From JABDDM01 sp038240295 (GTDB lineage Bacteria > Bacteroidota > Ignavibacteria > Palsa-1295): 10,377 bases of DNA. The translations under genes were made by a program, and so were the position numbers. Below the pieces are notes generated by a model, which worked only from the letters and a program-made list of their open reading frames with translations, ran no database searches and was not told the DNA's origin. Below are positions 1 through 8,199 of the stretch, piece after piece. Numbering within the stretch: position 1 is the stretch's first letter; each line of letters opens with the position of its first letter. The stretch covers positions 1 through 10,377 of the forward strand of contig JBBSDW010000118.1 in the NCBI GenBank assembly GCA_038240295.1. The letters run 5' to 3'.

Positions 1-324
1 CGTCGACTTCCCGATGCCGGGATCACCACCGACGAGTATGATCGAGCCTTTGGTGATGCCGGCGCCAAGCACGCGATCGAATTCACCGATGCCCGTCTCG
101 ACGCGTTGCTCCTGCGAATTATCGATCTCGGATAATTTCTTCGGATGCTCTTTGCCCGATTTGTGGCCCATATTGCGAGCGCCCTTTGCCGACGAACTCG
201 ATTCCTCATGAATCGTCTCTTCGACAAACGATGACCAGTTATTACACTCGGGACACTTCCCCATCCAGCGCGGCGAAATATATCCACACTGCTGACAAAC
301 GAATCGCGTCTTGACTTTTGACAA
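1..324 (-). CDS. radA: DNA repair protein RadA, N-terminal part (cut by window edge)
   Basis: RadA is a RecA-related ATPase that helps process branched recombination intermediates. The visible 108 residues match the family start: an N-terminal C4 zinc finger (CQQC near residues 10-13 and CPEC near 25-28, with the GYISPRWMGKC context between), a variable hydrophilic linker, then the ETGIGEFDRVLGAGI segment and a Walker A loop GGDPGIGKST running into the window edge. An in-frame stop lies at 358-360 and there is no ATG before the zinc finger, so I place the start at TTG 322-324, giving (M)SKVKTRFVCQQCG, which is typical for RadA. No Shine-Dalgarno sequence is visible. It lies 78 nt downstream of the VWA gene on the same strand and could be co-transcribed with it. 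The C-terminal Lon-like domain is outside the window. Family identification is very secure; the start is inferred. Confidence 0.95.
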   Translation of the reverse strand, partial: MSKVKTRFVCQQCGYISPRWMGKCPECNNWSSFVEETIHEESSSSAKGARNMGHKSGKEHPKKLSEIDNSQEQRVETGIGEFDRVLGAGITKGSIILVGGDPGIGKST

Positions 325-402
325 TGGAAATTGGGCTGATGATTCAGAGATGCAAAATTACGGAGGCCAATCAAACGGTCGCAAAATCATGAACGCAACG
401 CC

Positions 403-3400
403 TCAGCGCTCGATCACCACTCTTTGCGATTGAGTAGATCCGTCCCTGGTGCGGACGCGAAGCACATAGACTCCTGACGTGATCGAAGCGCTAAATGGAA
501 TCCGCAAATGTGAATCGCCGGTGGTCGCGAGAATCGAACCCTTAAATACTTTGTGTCCGAGAATATTCATAAGATCGATGGCAACGTCGCCCTCGGATGA
601 AGAGCGGATCGTAACATCGAAGTGATCGCGCGCAGGATTTGGCTGCACATTCTGGAGAGCAATTTCAAGCCGCACGTCAAGCTTCGCACGTATCGTTGAA
701 TCGGCACAGATGCTGCCGACCTGGATTTGTCCAGTCGAGGCACTCACCGTCGTGAAGCTTCCCGCATAAAGGCTGCTCAGCGTGACGGCGGTGCTCGTGG
801 CCTTTGCTACGAAGGTGGCGTTGATCGGAAGTGTGAGAAGAGTATTCGTAAGAGACAGCGAGGGCGATAGCACTTTTGAATTTCGAACAAGTAAATAGGA
901 GACATCGCCATGAGGCGTCGCCAAAGAACTGATCGTGTAGTTGCAAAGTCCGGTATCGAGACCAGCGCAATTTTCGCTGAGCGCCCCGAGCGTTGCAAGA
1001 TCGTGATCCCAGCTGATCGTAAAGGCGATCGTATCGAGGTTGATCGGTTCGGGCGATGCATCGAGATGCATTGTGAGCTGCGATACGTCGCCAGCTTTTG
1101 CGAGCGAAGTCGAATCGAGCGTGACGAGAAGACTTCCAACAGACCGCCCGAGCAACTGCACGGTGACGAGCAGCATCGTATCGTTGCTAAAATTGTAGGT
1201 TGCGCGCCACGCTCCGAGCACCGTCGGGATGAAGGTGAATTGCAAAGGCACCGTCGCCCCTGCGGCAATCGTGATCGGTAGACTCTGACTTAGCACAAAT
1301 TCAGAATCGTCTCCGGCCATCGCGAGCTTCGTCAATGTGACGGGCACCGCGTTGGGGTTTGTCAAGATCAACTGTGTCGAGGCGAGCTTTCCGACGTTCA
1401 GCGTTCCAAAATCGTATGGACTTGCAATCGTGAGCGGCACGAGCGATCCGGGGGCACTCGGCGAATAAAAGATTACCGTCGAGACTTGATTGCCTGCGCT
1501 ATCGGTCGCGATGACATCTGCTGCCGCGTTCTGCGTTGGGTCGGTGATCGTTAGCTGAATCGTCGCATGACGCGCATCGGCAAAGACGGGCGATGCAGCT
1601 GTAAAGTTCGTCGCGCCCGCTTGCAGTGCGAGAGAAGCGATGCCTCGGTCCCACGCCTGCACTTCCGTTGCACTTACTACTCTCGTCGCAAGCGTCGGTG
1701 CGGCAAGCGACATCACCGGTGCGAGAACATCCGGTTTCGGGGAATATCGAAGTGTGTCGCGCATGAAATTTCCTGCGCTATCAGTCGACTCTACTTCTGT
1801 AAGAGAATTAGAAAGTGAATCTGGTACGTTGATGGTAATCGTTGCAAATGTTTTGTCCGTGAATTTCACGCTTGGTGCAACTGCGTTCACGATCGGCGTG
1901 AGCGTTACGTTTCTCAGTCCGACGTCACCCATCCTGCGTTCGGTCACGGTCCCCACAAGTGCGAGAAGCGGCTGCGGATTCGTTAGCTGTGTAAAGACGG
2001 GCGGCAGTGTGTCGCCTCCCTCGCCATTCCACTGATAGCAGGCATTGTTCACGTTGCCGACCGAATCGAACGCTTGCAAACACCCTGATGAAGTATCAAC
2101 TCGTAATGGAATTCGCAGATATGCGCGGGCAAAACTTTTTGAAAAATAACGAACGCTGTCGAGCACCAGATTCTTCGAGCCGGGCTTCAGCGAAATCGTC
2201 TTGATCCCCCGATCCCAGGGAAGCTGCTCATAGACATTTTGCGTGATCGTGCCGCCAGAAACCGGCGCGAAAGGTAGTTGCGGCGCATTCGTGTCGGGCT
2301 GCGGATGGTAGCTTACGAAGACCCTTCGGACATTCCCTGCCGAATCGCGAGTGATATAATAGCCTGTCGCAGGCTGCGTCGAATCGATGACGACCAGACT
2401 ATCGGACGCACTATCGGGAAGCGCACGACGTGGTCGGAGCTTCGCAAAATTGTGCAACGCAGAATCGGTAAAAAACTGAATGCCCGACTGACATGGAAAG
2501 ATCTCCAGAGCTTTGACGAGCCGTGAAGTATAACGCGACGAATCAACAAGGATAACGGGAGCAACCGAATCGCGAGTGTTGTGACCGAGTTCATATTGCG
2601 ACACGCTACTCGCCGATTCGTTGTTAAAATTTACACGGAAGTTTACCGAGTGCGCCGCCTCCCATGGGCAAGCAACCGTGCTCACATATCGTATCAAGCA
2701 TTGTTCCGCAAGGAAGCTCTTGCCGATCTGCGTCATTACGGGCACGAACGTCATACTGTCGGGCGCACTGTAATAGCGGCCACCCGAGCTTTGCGAAAGA
2801 TCGTTATTTGCATAGATCGTATCCTTATCGATCTCCATCACGAACAGCGAGATGCCGTTATTGCGAAGCAGCTGGTAGTCGAATGTTTCGTTTACAACGC
2901 CATCGTCGGTTACAAGCACGATCACCTTTCGCTGCAGCGGATTCGAAGCAAGCAACTTCACGGCATATTGCACGGCTCCATCGAGGTCGGTATTGCCTTG
3001 AAAATTGAAGGCCTGCAGCGCCAGCATAAAGGCATTTGTATCTGTCGTATTTCCGGCCCTGTACCAGCTTCCATTACCAGGGAAATACCCCGCGATGCTG
3101 TCGGTGAAGGGAATAAGTGCGAGCTGCGAGGGTGCGGAAACGAGCGCAAGAAACTTCGAATAGCTATCGAAATATTTTCCGGTGTTGCCATTCCCCGTCG
3201 AAGAGAACATCGAACTCGACGCGTCAGAAAGCACAGCGATCGCGGCCGCCGGGGCGCCTGCACAATTCAGAAGTTGAAAAGGCGTGACGTTCTTGCCATC
3301 TTCGGTAACGGTGAAGTTCGCAGTGCTGAGCGGCTGCGCAGGTTTTCCGCTATCGCTTACGCTGATCCCAACTCGAACAACGGGGAAGCTATCGACAAGC

Positions 3401-3501
3401 GGCGGCGCCGTGAACATCTGCAATTGCTGTGCGACCGAAATCCGCACGCTGAGTAGCGCGAATAAAAAGACAACGACCGCTCCGATTCCGATTCGGTTCA
3501 C
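403..3501 (-). CDS. Secreted VWA-domain protein with internal repeats, choice-of-anchor domain and T9SS type A sorting domain
   Basis: A 1032-residue exported protein of unknown specific role. Residues 1-25 form a signal peptide (MNR, hydrophobic stretch, VAQQ cleavage region). A VWA domain spans about 85-265 and keeps the metal-ion (MIDAS) ligands: DASSS at 93-97, T171 in GNTDLDGA, and the VTDDG aspartate at 199. Residues 312-685 hold about four repeats, each ending in DS(A/V)GN (386, 479, 574, 667) and three carrying a (W)DRGI or GDVGL motif (429, 525, 617). Residues 690-785 resemble choice-of-anchor D/ASPM-SPD-2-Hydin domains (YDFGTLNVG, LTNPNAVPVTL, FIPTVLGAW). Residues 788-930 are beta-rich and only weakly cohesin-like. 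The tail 948-1032 is a T9SS type A sorting domain (PNPARDHF, NILGHKV, SGVYVLRV, RVVIER). The start is GTG; an in-frame TGA lies 21 nt upstream of it. The architecture predicts export through the Sec and type IX systems to the cell surface, probably for metal-dependent adhesion; that role is inferred. Confidence 0.93.
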   Translation of the reverse strand: MNRIGIGAVVVFLFALLSVRISVAQQLQMFTAPPLVDSFPVVRVGISVSDSGKPAQPLSTANFTVTEDGKNVTPFQLLNCAGAPAAAIAVLSDASSSMFSSTGNGNTGKYFDSYSKFLALVSAPSQLALIPFTDSIAGYFPGNGSWYRAGNTTDTNAFMLALQAFNFQGNTDLDGAVQYAVKLLASNPLQRKVIVLVTDDGVVNETFDYQLLRNNGISLFVMEIDKDTIYANNDLSQSSGGRYYSAPDSMTFVPVMTQIGKSFLAEQCLIRYVSTVACPWEAAHSVNFRVNFNNESASSVSQYELGHNTRDSVAPVILVDSSRYTSRLVKALEIFPCQSGIQFFTDSALHNFAKLRPRRALPDSASDSLVVIDSTQPATGYYITRDSAGNVRRVFVSYHPQPDTNAPQLPFAPVSGGTITQNVYEQLPWDRGIKTISLKPGSKNLVLDSVRYFSKSFARAYLRIPLRVDTSSGCLQAFDSVGNVNNACYQWNGEGGDTLPPVFTQLTNPQPLLALVGTVTERRMGDVGLRNVTLTPIVNAVAPSVKFTDKTFATITINVPDSLSNSLTEVESTDSAGNFMRDTLRYSPKPDVLAPVMSLAAPTLATRVVSATEVQAWDRGIASLALQAGATNFTAASPVFADARHATIQLTITDPTQNAAADVIATDSAGNQVSTVIFYSPSAPGSLVPLTIASPYDFGTLNVGKLASTQLILTNPNAVPVTLTKLAMAGDDSEFVLSQSLPITIAAGATVPLQFTFIPTVLGAWRATYNFSNDTMLLVTVQLLGRSVGSLLVTLDSTSLAKAGDVSQLTMHLDASPEPINLDTIAFTISWDHDLATLGALSENCAGLDTGLCNYTISSLATPHGDVSYLLVRNSKVLSPSLSLTNTLLTLPINATFVAKATSTAVTLSSLYAGSFTTVSASTGQIQVGSICADSTIRAKLDVRLEIALQNVQPNPARDHFDVTIRSSSEGDVAIDLMNILGHKVFKGSILATTGDSHLRIPFSASITSGVYVLRVRTRDGSTQSQRVVIER

Positions 3502-3715
3502 TTGGAAAGCAATTAGTCAAGACAACTCTTCTATTGCTACAAGGCCCCTGAGAGGTTAGTTCGAAATCCGACGATTGGAACTTCGGCACCACCAATAAGC
3601 GCGGTGGGGTACGAAATTCTCGCTGGCGCGACCATCGGCGAGATGCTCAGCTTGCGCTTGCAATACCACCCCCCTTTCAAAATAACGGCTGAGTGTCAGG
3701 GCGAAGGAATTCGTT

Positions 3716-4783
3716 TCAGACCTGAGCATGCAATTGCGTTACTCTACGTTCGATCATTCGCGTTCGACTTTTAAGCAGCAGGATCACTTCGTCGGTTGAT
3801 CGGGCGGGACTTTGGAGTTCTACGAAGTGTATGACAAGTTTATCGTATCGCTTGCACATGAGCAGCATCCAGACCATGATAAAGTCGATGCCGGAGAAGA
3901 CGATCGCTTCACGCTCGCTGTAGAGCTCGATGTTCTTCTGGAATTCTACGGGGAGGTCGGTCCAGTGCATTGTCGACTGGCGATGATGACCAATGTGATA
4001 ACCGTCATTGAAGCTTCTTCTATTGTATCGGCAATTGATCACGTTGATGCTGCTCGCAAAGGGATCGTCGGGCCGGGCAGGATCGATAAAGGCATGCTGC
4101 CCCCAGTTTCCCGCGATCATCGCGCCGCGGCAGAACGCGAATGGAATGATGAACACGATGAGCGCGGCCTGCCAGTTGATCACGCAAGCGACAGCAATAA
4201 AAATGATAAATCCGACTTCACCGATCAGCGTGCGCATAAGAAGTTTACGCCTGTTTTTCCTCGCCATATAGCGCAGGATGTTAAGATCGGTCGCGAAAAA
4301 GAACCGGAGAAAATACTTGAACCAGCTTCCGAAGCTATCTCGCTGATAGGGCATCGTCGAACTGAGGTCTTCCTTCAGATTCTCCTCGACGTGGTGCATT
4401 CCGATGTGATGCGCGAAGTAGATCTCGGGAGATTCACCAAAGAGCGGCCCGAGCACCCAAACGATGTAAAGATTGAGATTCCGATATTTTTTTCGGAAGA
4501 GCGGCCGATGACTTGAATTGTGCAGGATCAGAATGAATCGATCCATGTAGAAGAAGACGTTGAGCGGAACATAGAGCACGGCAATAAACCAGGGTATCCA
4601 TCCAAGGAAGATCGCGGCCGCGAGCGGCATGATGATGAACGTCGCCTCGAGCATGAAATGCATGAAGGGCAGATCGCGCGGATCATTGATAAGCCGAAGC
4701 ATTCGCCGATCGATGAAGCCGTAGCTTGTCGGGGGACTATAGACCGGATCCGTGATAAGCGGGATATTTAGTGAGAGGCTCAT
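3716..4783 (-). CDS. Membrane fatty-acid desaturase family protein
   Basis: A 355-residue integral-membrane di-iron enzyme of the fatty-acid desaturase superfamily, which inserts double bonds (or in relatives hydroxyl groups) into acyl chains and so tunes membrane fluidity. The histidine boxes are complete: HNSSH (88-92), HHIGMHH (125-131) and HIGHH (263-267), with an additional conserved-looking H230 in NWGQH that may be an extra iron ligand. Hydrophobic segments lie at about 44-62, 63-86, 190-217 and 293-310, the expected two-hairpin layout. The ATG start at 4783 has no Shine-Dalgarno sequence, but promoter-like elements lie 30-50 nt upstream. It is 214 nt from the VWA gene on the same strand, with no obvious terminator between them. 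Substrate and regioselectivity cannot be read from the sequence. No electron-transfer partner is visible in the window. Confidence 0.9.
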   Translation of the reverse strand: MSLSLNIPLITDPVYSPPTSYGFIDRRMLRLINDPRDLPFMHFMLEATFIIMPLAAAIFLGWIPWFIAVLYVPLNVFFYMDRFILILHNSSHRPLFRKKYRNLNLYIVWVLGPLFGESPEIYFAHHIGMHHVEENLKEDLSSTMPYQRDSFGSWFKYFLRFFFATDLNILRYMARKNRRKLLMRTLIGEVGFIIFIAVACVINWQAALIVFIIPFAFCRGAMIAGNWGQHAFIDPARPDDPFASSINVINCRYNRRSFNDGYHIGHHRQSTMHWTDLPVEFQKNIELYSEREAIVFSGIDFIMVWMLLMCKRYDKLVIHFVELQSPARSTDEVILLLKSRTRMIERRVTQLHAQV

Positions 4784-4806
4784 TAAGGCTTGTGTCGCGT
4801 GTTGTG

Positions 4807-4835
4807 ATTACGACGCAAAGCTAATTCTTCGTCAA
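4807..4835 (-). promoter_or_regulatory. Candidate promoter of the desaturase gene
   Basis: Reading the minus strand there is TTGACG (4830-4835), a 17-nt spacer and CGTAAT (4807-4812), a sigma70-like arrangement. Inside it lies TAGCTTTG (4816-4823), an exact match to the Bacteroidota -7 consensus TAnnTTTG, which would place transcription start a few bases downstream, about 25 nt before the ATG at 4783. The usual Bacteroidota -33 TTTG is not at the expected spacing, so the two readings compete. Both are motif matches only. Confidence 0.35.
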
Positions 4836-5334
4836 GGCGTAATTGTCACTAATTTGTCAGTAGGCAAATGGCGTGCAGTAATTGTTCCAACGGCCTACAC
4901 CGAGACTTTTTGGTGGATTCGAGCCTCGAAGTTTGAATGGCCAATCGCGTGGTGTATAAACTTTTTTCATAAACGGAATCTTGAGCCGGATGGCAATTTG
5001 CCCAATCGAGGCCAATTTCGATAGGCGAGCTCTGGTTGTGTGCAAACTTTATTCATGGAAGGGAAGCTTTGTGCTTCTGCAAGACAGCTGTCGGAGTCTC
5101 GTCATTTGCCTCTCTACGCATCATACTTCATAATTCAAACTTCATACTTGCCCGACGACTCTCTCTCATTCTTGGGGTAATGGGAGAGGGACTTCAAGGT
5201 TTTTTATCAAGAAGAATTGAGCAGTCGGGCGGAATTGTACTTCGGGAAATGCTTTAAGCAGCGATAACCTGTCTATAAACGTTAGGCATATAACTCAAGT
5301 TCCTATATTCTGCTAAAAATACCCTTTGCTCTCA
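4836..5334. other. Gene-poor intergenic stretch with repeat-like debris
   Basis: No coding region here has recognisable family features; the short open frames contain repeat-derived sequence. Two items stand out. At 5119-5149 there are repeated CTTCATAC/TTCATAA-type words that also occur in inverted orientation near 10256-10285. At 5161-5188 there is a ten-base-pair hairpin. The rest (4836-5118 and 5189-5334) shows nothing I can assign. The 5241-5340 part is AT-rich, as expected just upstream of a promoter. Confidence 0.5.
5161..5188. repeat. Hairpin-forming inverted repeat
   Basis: CTCTCTCATT (5161-5170) pairs with AATGGGAGAG (5179-5188) with one G-T wobble, around the 8-nt loop CTTGGGGT. 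It is followed by GGACTTCAAGG and a T-run at about 5200-5205. It could be a terminator-like structure or part of a dispersed intergenic element. The distance to the stem and the lack of an upstream plus-strand gene argue against a simple terminator. Confidence 0.4.
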
Positions 5335-5342
5335 TAACTTTG
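5335..5342 (+). promoter_or_regulatory. Bacteroidota-type -7 element upstream of the broken hydrolase
   Basis: TAACTTTG matches the Bacteroidota -7 consensus TAnnTTTG exactly and sits about 64 nt before the ATG at 5406. A clear -33 TTTG at the usual 19-21 nt spacing is not seen. If real, transcription would start around 5349, which excludes the upstream TTG at 5340 as a start and favours ATG 5406. Confidence 0.35.
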
Positions 5343-5405
5343 TTCGAGCGTGAATATGGGCACCGCTTGCACGCTAACTTGAACATACCTTCGCATCGAT
5401 CAGCA

Positions 5406-6274
5406 ATGGGGACAGTATGGCAGGAATCAACCGTCAGTCACGATTACGGAGTGATCTCGGTCTATCGCGCGGGCGCTGGGCCTCCACTGCTTTTGTTGCA
5501 CGGCGGGCCGGGAGATGATTCGTTCGGGCTTCGGCAATTGGGTCAACTGCTGCTTCCCAATCACTTGGTGATCCTCTTCGACCAACGAGGAGCGGCGCTT
5601 CGACGCTTGACGAATATTCTGAGCGCACACTTACGCTACAGCATTTTTTCCATGACATTTCAGCCGTGACCCATTCGTGATATTTCGATCATCGGACATT
5701 CCTGGGGAGCAACGCTTGCGATGCTTTACGCGGCAGAGCATCCATCTCGAATAGAAAAGTTAGCGCTGGTCGGAATGGGTCCGGTAAACGACGAAATGAA
5801 AGAGCGATACGAAGCGAATATCGCATCGCGATTGTCGCGTGATGAGCGAGAGGAGATGTCGGAGTTGCGACGATCTTGAAGGCGATCTCTGGAATTCGGC
5901 AACCGAGCAGATCAACTACGCCTTCACATCAAGCTCGTCAGCGATTTCTATTCTCGTTTGTGGATCTATCACCAGGACTTCGCGACGCATTTGCAAAGGA
6001 ATATTCTATGCATTGCAAGTACGACGGTCGTGTCCTGCTTTATCTCTTGCCGTCGCTCGTCGGACTGGATCAGCTTTCTCTGGCTCGATCAATCACGGCC
6101 AAAACTCTGCTTGTTTACGACCGTGAAGATATCGAGCCAATCGAGCAGGCGCATTTATTACATGCAATCATCGAAGAAAGTAAGATTCTTATGATCGACG
6201 AATGTGCGCAGCTGCCCTGGATCGATCAGCCGGAAATTTTTGGCACTGCGTTGCAGTATTTCCTTTGCCCCTGA
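5406..6274 (+). pseudogene. Alpha/beta hydrolase (prolyl-aminopeptidase-like), degraded
   Basis: Pieces in two frames reconstruct one alpha/beta-fold hydrolase of about 290 residues. In order: the oxyanion motif HGGPG (5499-5513), FDQRG (5577-5591), SGASTLDEYSERTLTLQHFFHDI after a frame change, the nucleophile elbow GHSWG (5694-5708, Ser at 5700-5702), a helical cap region (ADQLRLHIKLVSDFYSRLW), the acid segment REDIEP (Asp at 6128-6130) and DECAQLPWIDQPEIF near the end. Lesions: a one-base loss at 5589-5591; a second frame change at about 5672-5676, probably a short deletion because the AVTHS-IRDIS join is a few residues short; an in-frame TGA at 5877-5879; and a one-base loss at the A-run 5995-5997. 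The position where family members have the catalytic His (normally C-G-H-x-P-W) is Gln (CAG, 6209-6211). ATG 5406 is the likely original start. It cannot make an active enzyme as read; sequencing error could explain the frameshifts but not the lost histidine. Confidence 0.85.
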
Positions 6275-6296
6275 TCATCCGGAGCGATTCCGAGGC

Positions 6297-6773
6297 TTAG
6301 AGCTTCACCAATGGTTTCTGTAATTGTTGATCTCTCGCTTTTTGGATTGCCAGATTGCCGCCGCGATAGATCAGCGCTCCGAGCATCGCGAGTATCACTG
6401 GTACGATACCCAACATGCCGATCAGTGTGCCATACAAAATCCCAGCAGCGGCGCCATACACAATTGCGACCATACAGATCGCGGTCGATAAAGCAATAAT
6501 GATCCATGTCGAGCCGCGAAGCATTCTGCCAAGCGGAGTTGTCGGCGGATGCTGTTCGCGTTCAGGACGTCCGATTTTTTCTCGAAGGTACGCGATCGCA
6601 AGATCGATCGTCAACATGATGACAACCACAATCGGCAGTAAAACGCCGATCATGAAGAGTCTGCTGTTACATATTGTGGGGCCGTCGAAATAATCATCAA
6701 CGGTGATCACGTAGGTCAGAGCCGAGTATCCGGCGATAAGAAGTAGGACGAAGATCAGCCTGTTCGTTCTCAT
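6297..6773 (-). CDS. Hypothetical four-helix membrane protein
   Basis: A 158-residue protein I do not recognise. It begins with ATG at 6773. The likely membrane segments are about 6-22, 39-62, 89-106 and 108-136. The first may be an uncleaved signal anchor, followed by a short acidic extracytoplasmic loop (VDDYFDGP). A charged loop (REKIGRPEREQHPP, about 64-77) separates the two halves, and the C-terminal tail is basic and glutamine-rich (IQKARDQQLQKPLVKL), likely cytoplasmic. The last helix pair is glycine- and alanine-rich (YGAAAGILYGTLIGMLG), which suggests tight helix packing. It ends 22 nt from the end of the convergent broken hydrolase and is divergent from the PfkB kinase across the heptamer array. 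Regular hydrophobic patterning supports it as real; function unknown. Confidence 0.75.
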   Translation of the reverse strand: MRTNRLIFVLLLIAGYSALTYVITVDDYFDGPTICNSRLFMIGVLLPIVVVIMLTIDLAIAYLREKIGRPEREQHPPTTPLGRMLRGSTWIIIALSTAICMVAIVYGAAAGILYGTLIGMLGIVPVILAMLGALIYRGGNLAIQKARDQQLQKPLVKL

Positions 6774-6834
6774 ATCGGTGTAGCTTTAATTGAGCGATGA
6801 AGAGGTATTCATCAATCGGTGCGCCAGCGTGGGG

Positions 6835-7092
<258 letters not shown>

Positions 7093-7191
7093 GAATTCTG
7101 ACAGCGACCTGAACTCGTTCGGGAGCGAGAGCATTAGTCACATCGCGCAATTTCGCAACGCCATTTCATCGACTTTTACGAACGTCACACT

Positions 7192-8139
7192 ATGTCTCTA
7201 CTCGTCGTCGGATCTCTCGCAGTTGATACCATCGAAACTCCGTTTGCACGCAAGGAGCGCGCATTAGGGGGAAGTGCAACCTATATCTCGCTTGCGGCTA
7301 CGTATTTCGTTGGCGCAGATATCGCGCTCGTTGGAGTCGTTGGCGAGGATTTTCCCGAGCATGCGTGGAAGCTTTTCAAGAAGCGCGGTTTCAATCTTGA
7401 AGGCGTAGAGATCGTGGGTGGCGGCAAGACCTTCTTTTGGGAAGGCAAGTATCATTACGACATGAACACGCGCGATTCGATCACAACGGATCTGAATGTC
7501 TTCGCCGACTTTACCCCAAAGGTGCCAGCGGCGCTTCGCAAGCCTGAATTTCTTGTTCTCGGAAATATCGAACCCGGCCTGCAATCGGACGTCATCGATC
7601 AACTTGAAGCGCAGCCCAGACTCATCCTGCTCGACACGATGGATTTCTGGATCAAAGGTCCCAGGCGGCCTGCGCTCGAAGAAACACTCAGCAAAGTCAA
7701 TGCGCTCGTCGTAAATGATAGCGAGGCGCGCTTGCTCGTCGAGAGCCCGAGCCTGATCGTCTGTGGCCGAAAGCTCCAGAAGATGCTGTCCCCTATCGCC
7801 GACCGGATCGTCATCATCAAGAAAGGCGAACACGGCGCACTCCTCTTTTTCAACAACGAATTGTTCAGCGCTCCGGCGTATCCGCTTGAAGAGATCTTCG
7901 ATCCCACTGGCGCCGGCGACACGTTCATGGGAGGCTTCATCGGATATCTTGCGAAAAAAGAGTCGATCGATTATGAGTGTGTCAAGCGTGCAGTCATCTA
8001 CGGAACTGTGCTCGCAAGCTTTTGCTGCAGCAAATTTTCGACAGAAGGCATCGAAGAATTATCGCTCGAGGTGATAACCGCCCGATTCAAAGAATTGCAA
8101 CTGCTCTCAGCCTTCAGCGAGGAAACAGTCGAGGCGTGA
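7192..8139 (+). CDS. PfkB/ribokinase-family carbohydrate (or nucleoside) kinase
   Basis: A 315-residue kinase that transfers phosphate from ATP to a hydroxyl of a sugar or nucleoside in the cytoplasm. PfkB signatures are complete: the N-terminal glycine pair in ALGGSATYISLA (25-34), the GVVGEDFPEHAWKLFKKRG segment (48-66), the NDSE motif (175-178) that helps bind Mg-ATP, KKGEHGALL (210-218), and the second signature DPTGAGDTFMGG (237-248) with catalytic base D243 and the anion hole GAGD. Length is normal for the family. ATG 7192 opens directly with MSLLVVGSLAVDTIETPF, the expected first strand, so the longer frame reading in from the repeat array is not the gene. No Shine-Dalgarno sequence is visible. 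The substrate cannot be decided: the sequence lacks features I would use to call ribokinase, fructokinase or adenosine kinase. The gene stands alone, with a terminator about 175 nt downstream. Confidence 0.92.
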   Translation: MSLLVVGSLAVDTIETPFARKERALGGSATYISLAATYFVGADIALVGVVGEDFPEHAWKLFKKRGFNLEGVEIVGGGKTFFWEGKYHYDMNTRDSITTDLNVFADFTPKVPAALRKPEFLVLGNIEPGLQSDVIDQLEAQPRLILLDTMDFWIKGPRRPALEETLSKVNALVVNDSEARLLVESPSLIVCGRKLQKMLSPIADRIVIIKKGEHGALLFFNNELFSAPAYPLEEIFDPTGAGDTFMGGFIGYLAKKESIDYECVKRAVIYGTVLASFCCSKFSTEGIEELSLEVITARFKELQLLSAFSEETVEA

Positions 8140-8199
8140 GCGCTCGTCGCGGCTGCGGCAGCCTCGCGATCTTCCATCGTTACATACTCATAATACAAC

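Noticed and set aside
2581..3456. Long plus-strand open frame (291 codons) opposite the VWA gene
   Set aside because: It is antisense to a gene with clear signal peptide, MIDAS and domain motifs, and its arginine- and histidine-rich product has no family features.
3541..3715. Possible remnant coding piece on the minus strand after the desaturase
   Set aside because: A frame of about 50 codons gives a beta-barrel-like string (ISPMVAPARISYPTALIGG), but no start, family motif or continuation supports it.
3812..4516. Plus-strand open frame of 234 codons opposite the desaturase
   Set aside because: Shadow of the desaturase; composition follows the complementary codons and no domain is visible.
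5036..5257. Plus-strand open frame of 73 codons
   Set aside because: It runs through the repeat words and hairpin at 5119-5188 and shows no protein-like features.
7264..7833. Minus-strand open frame of 189 codons
   Set aside because: Antisense shadow of the PfkB kinase, whose motifs are complete.
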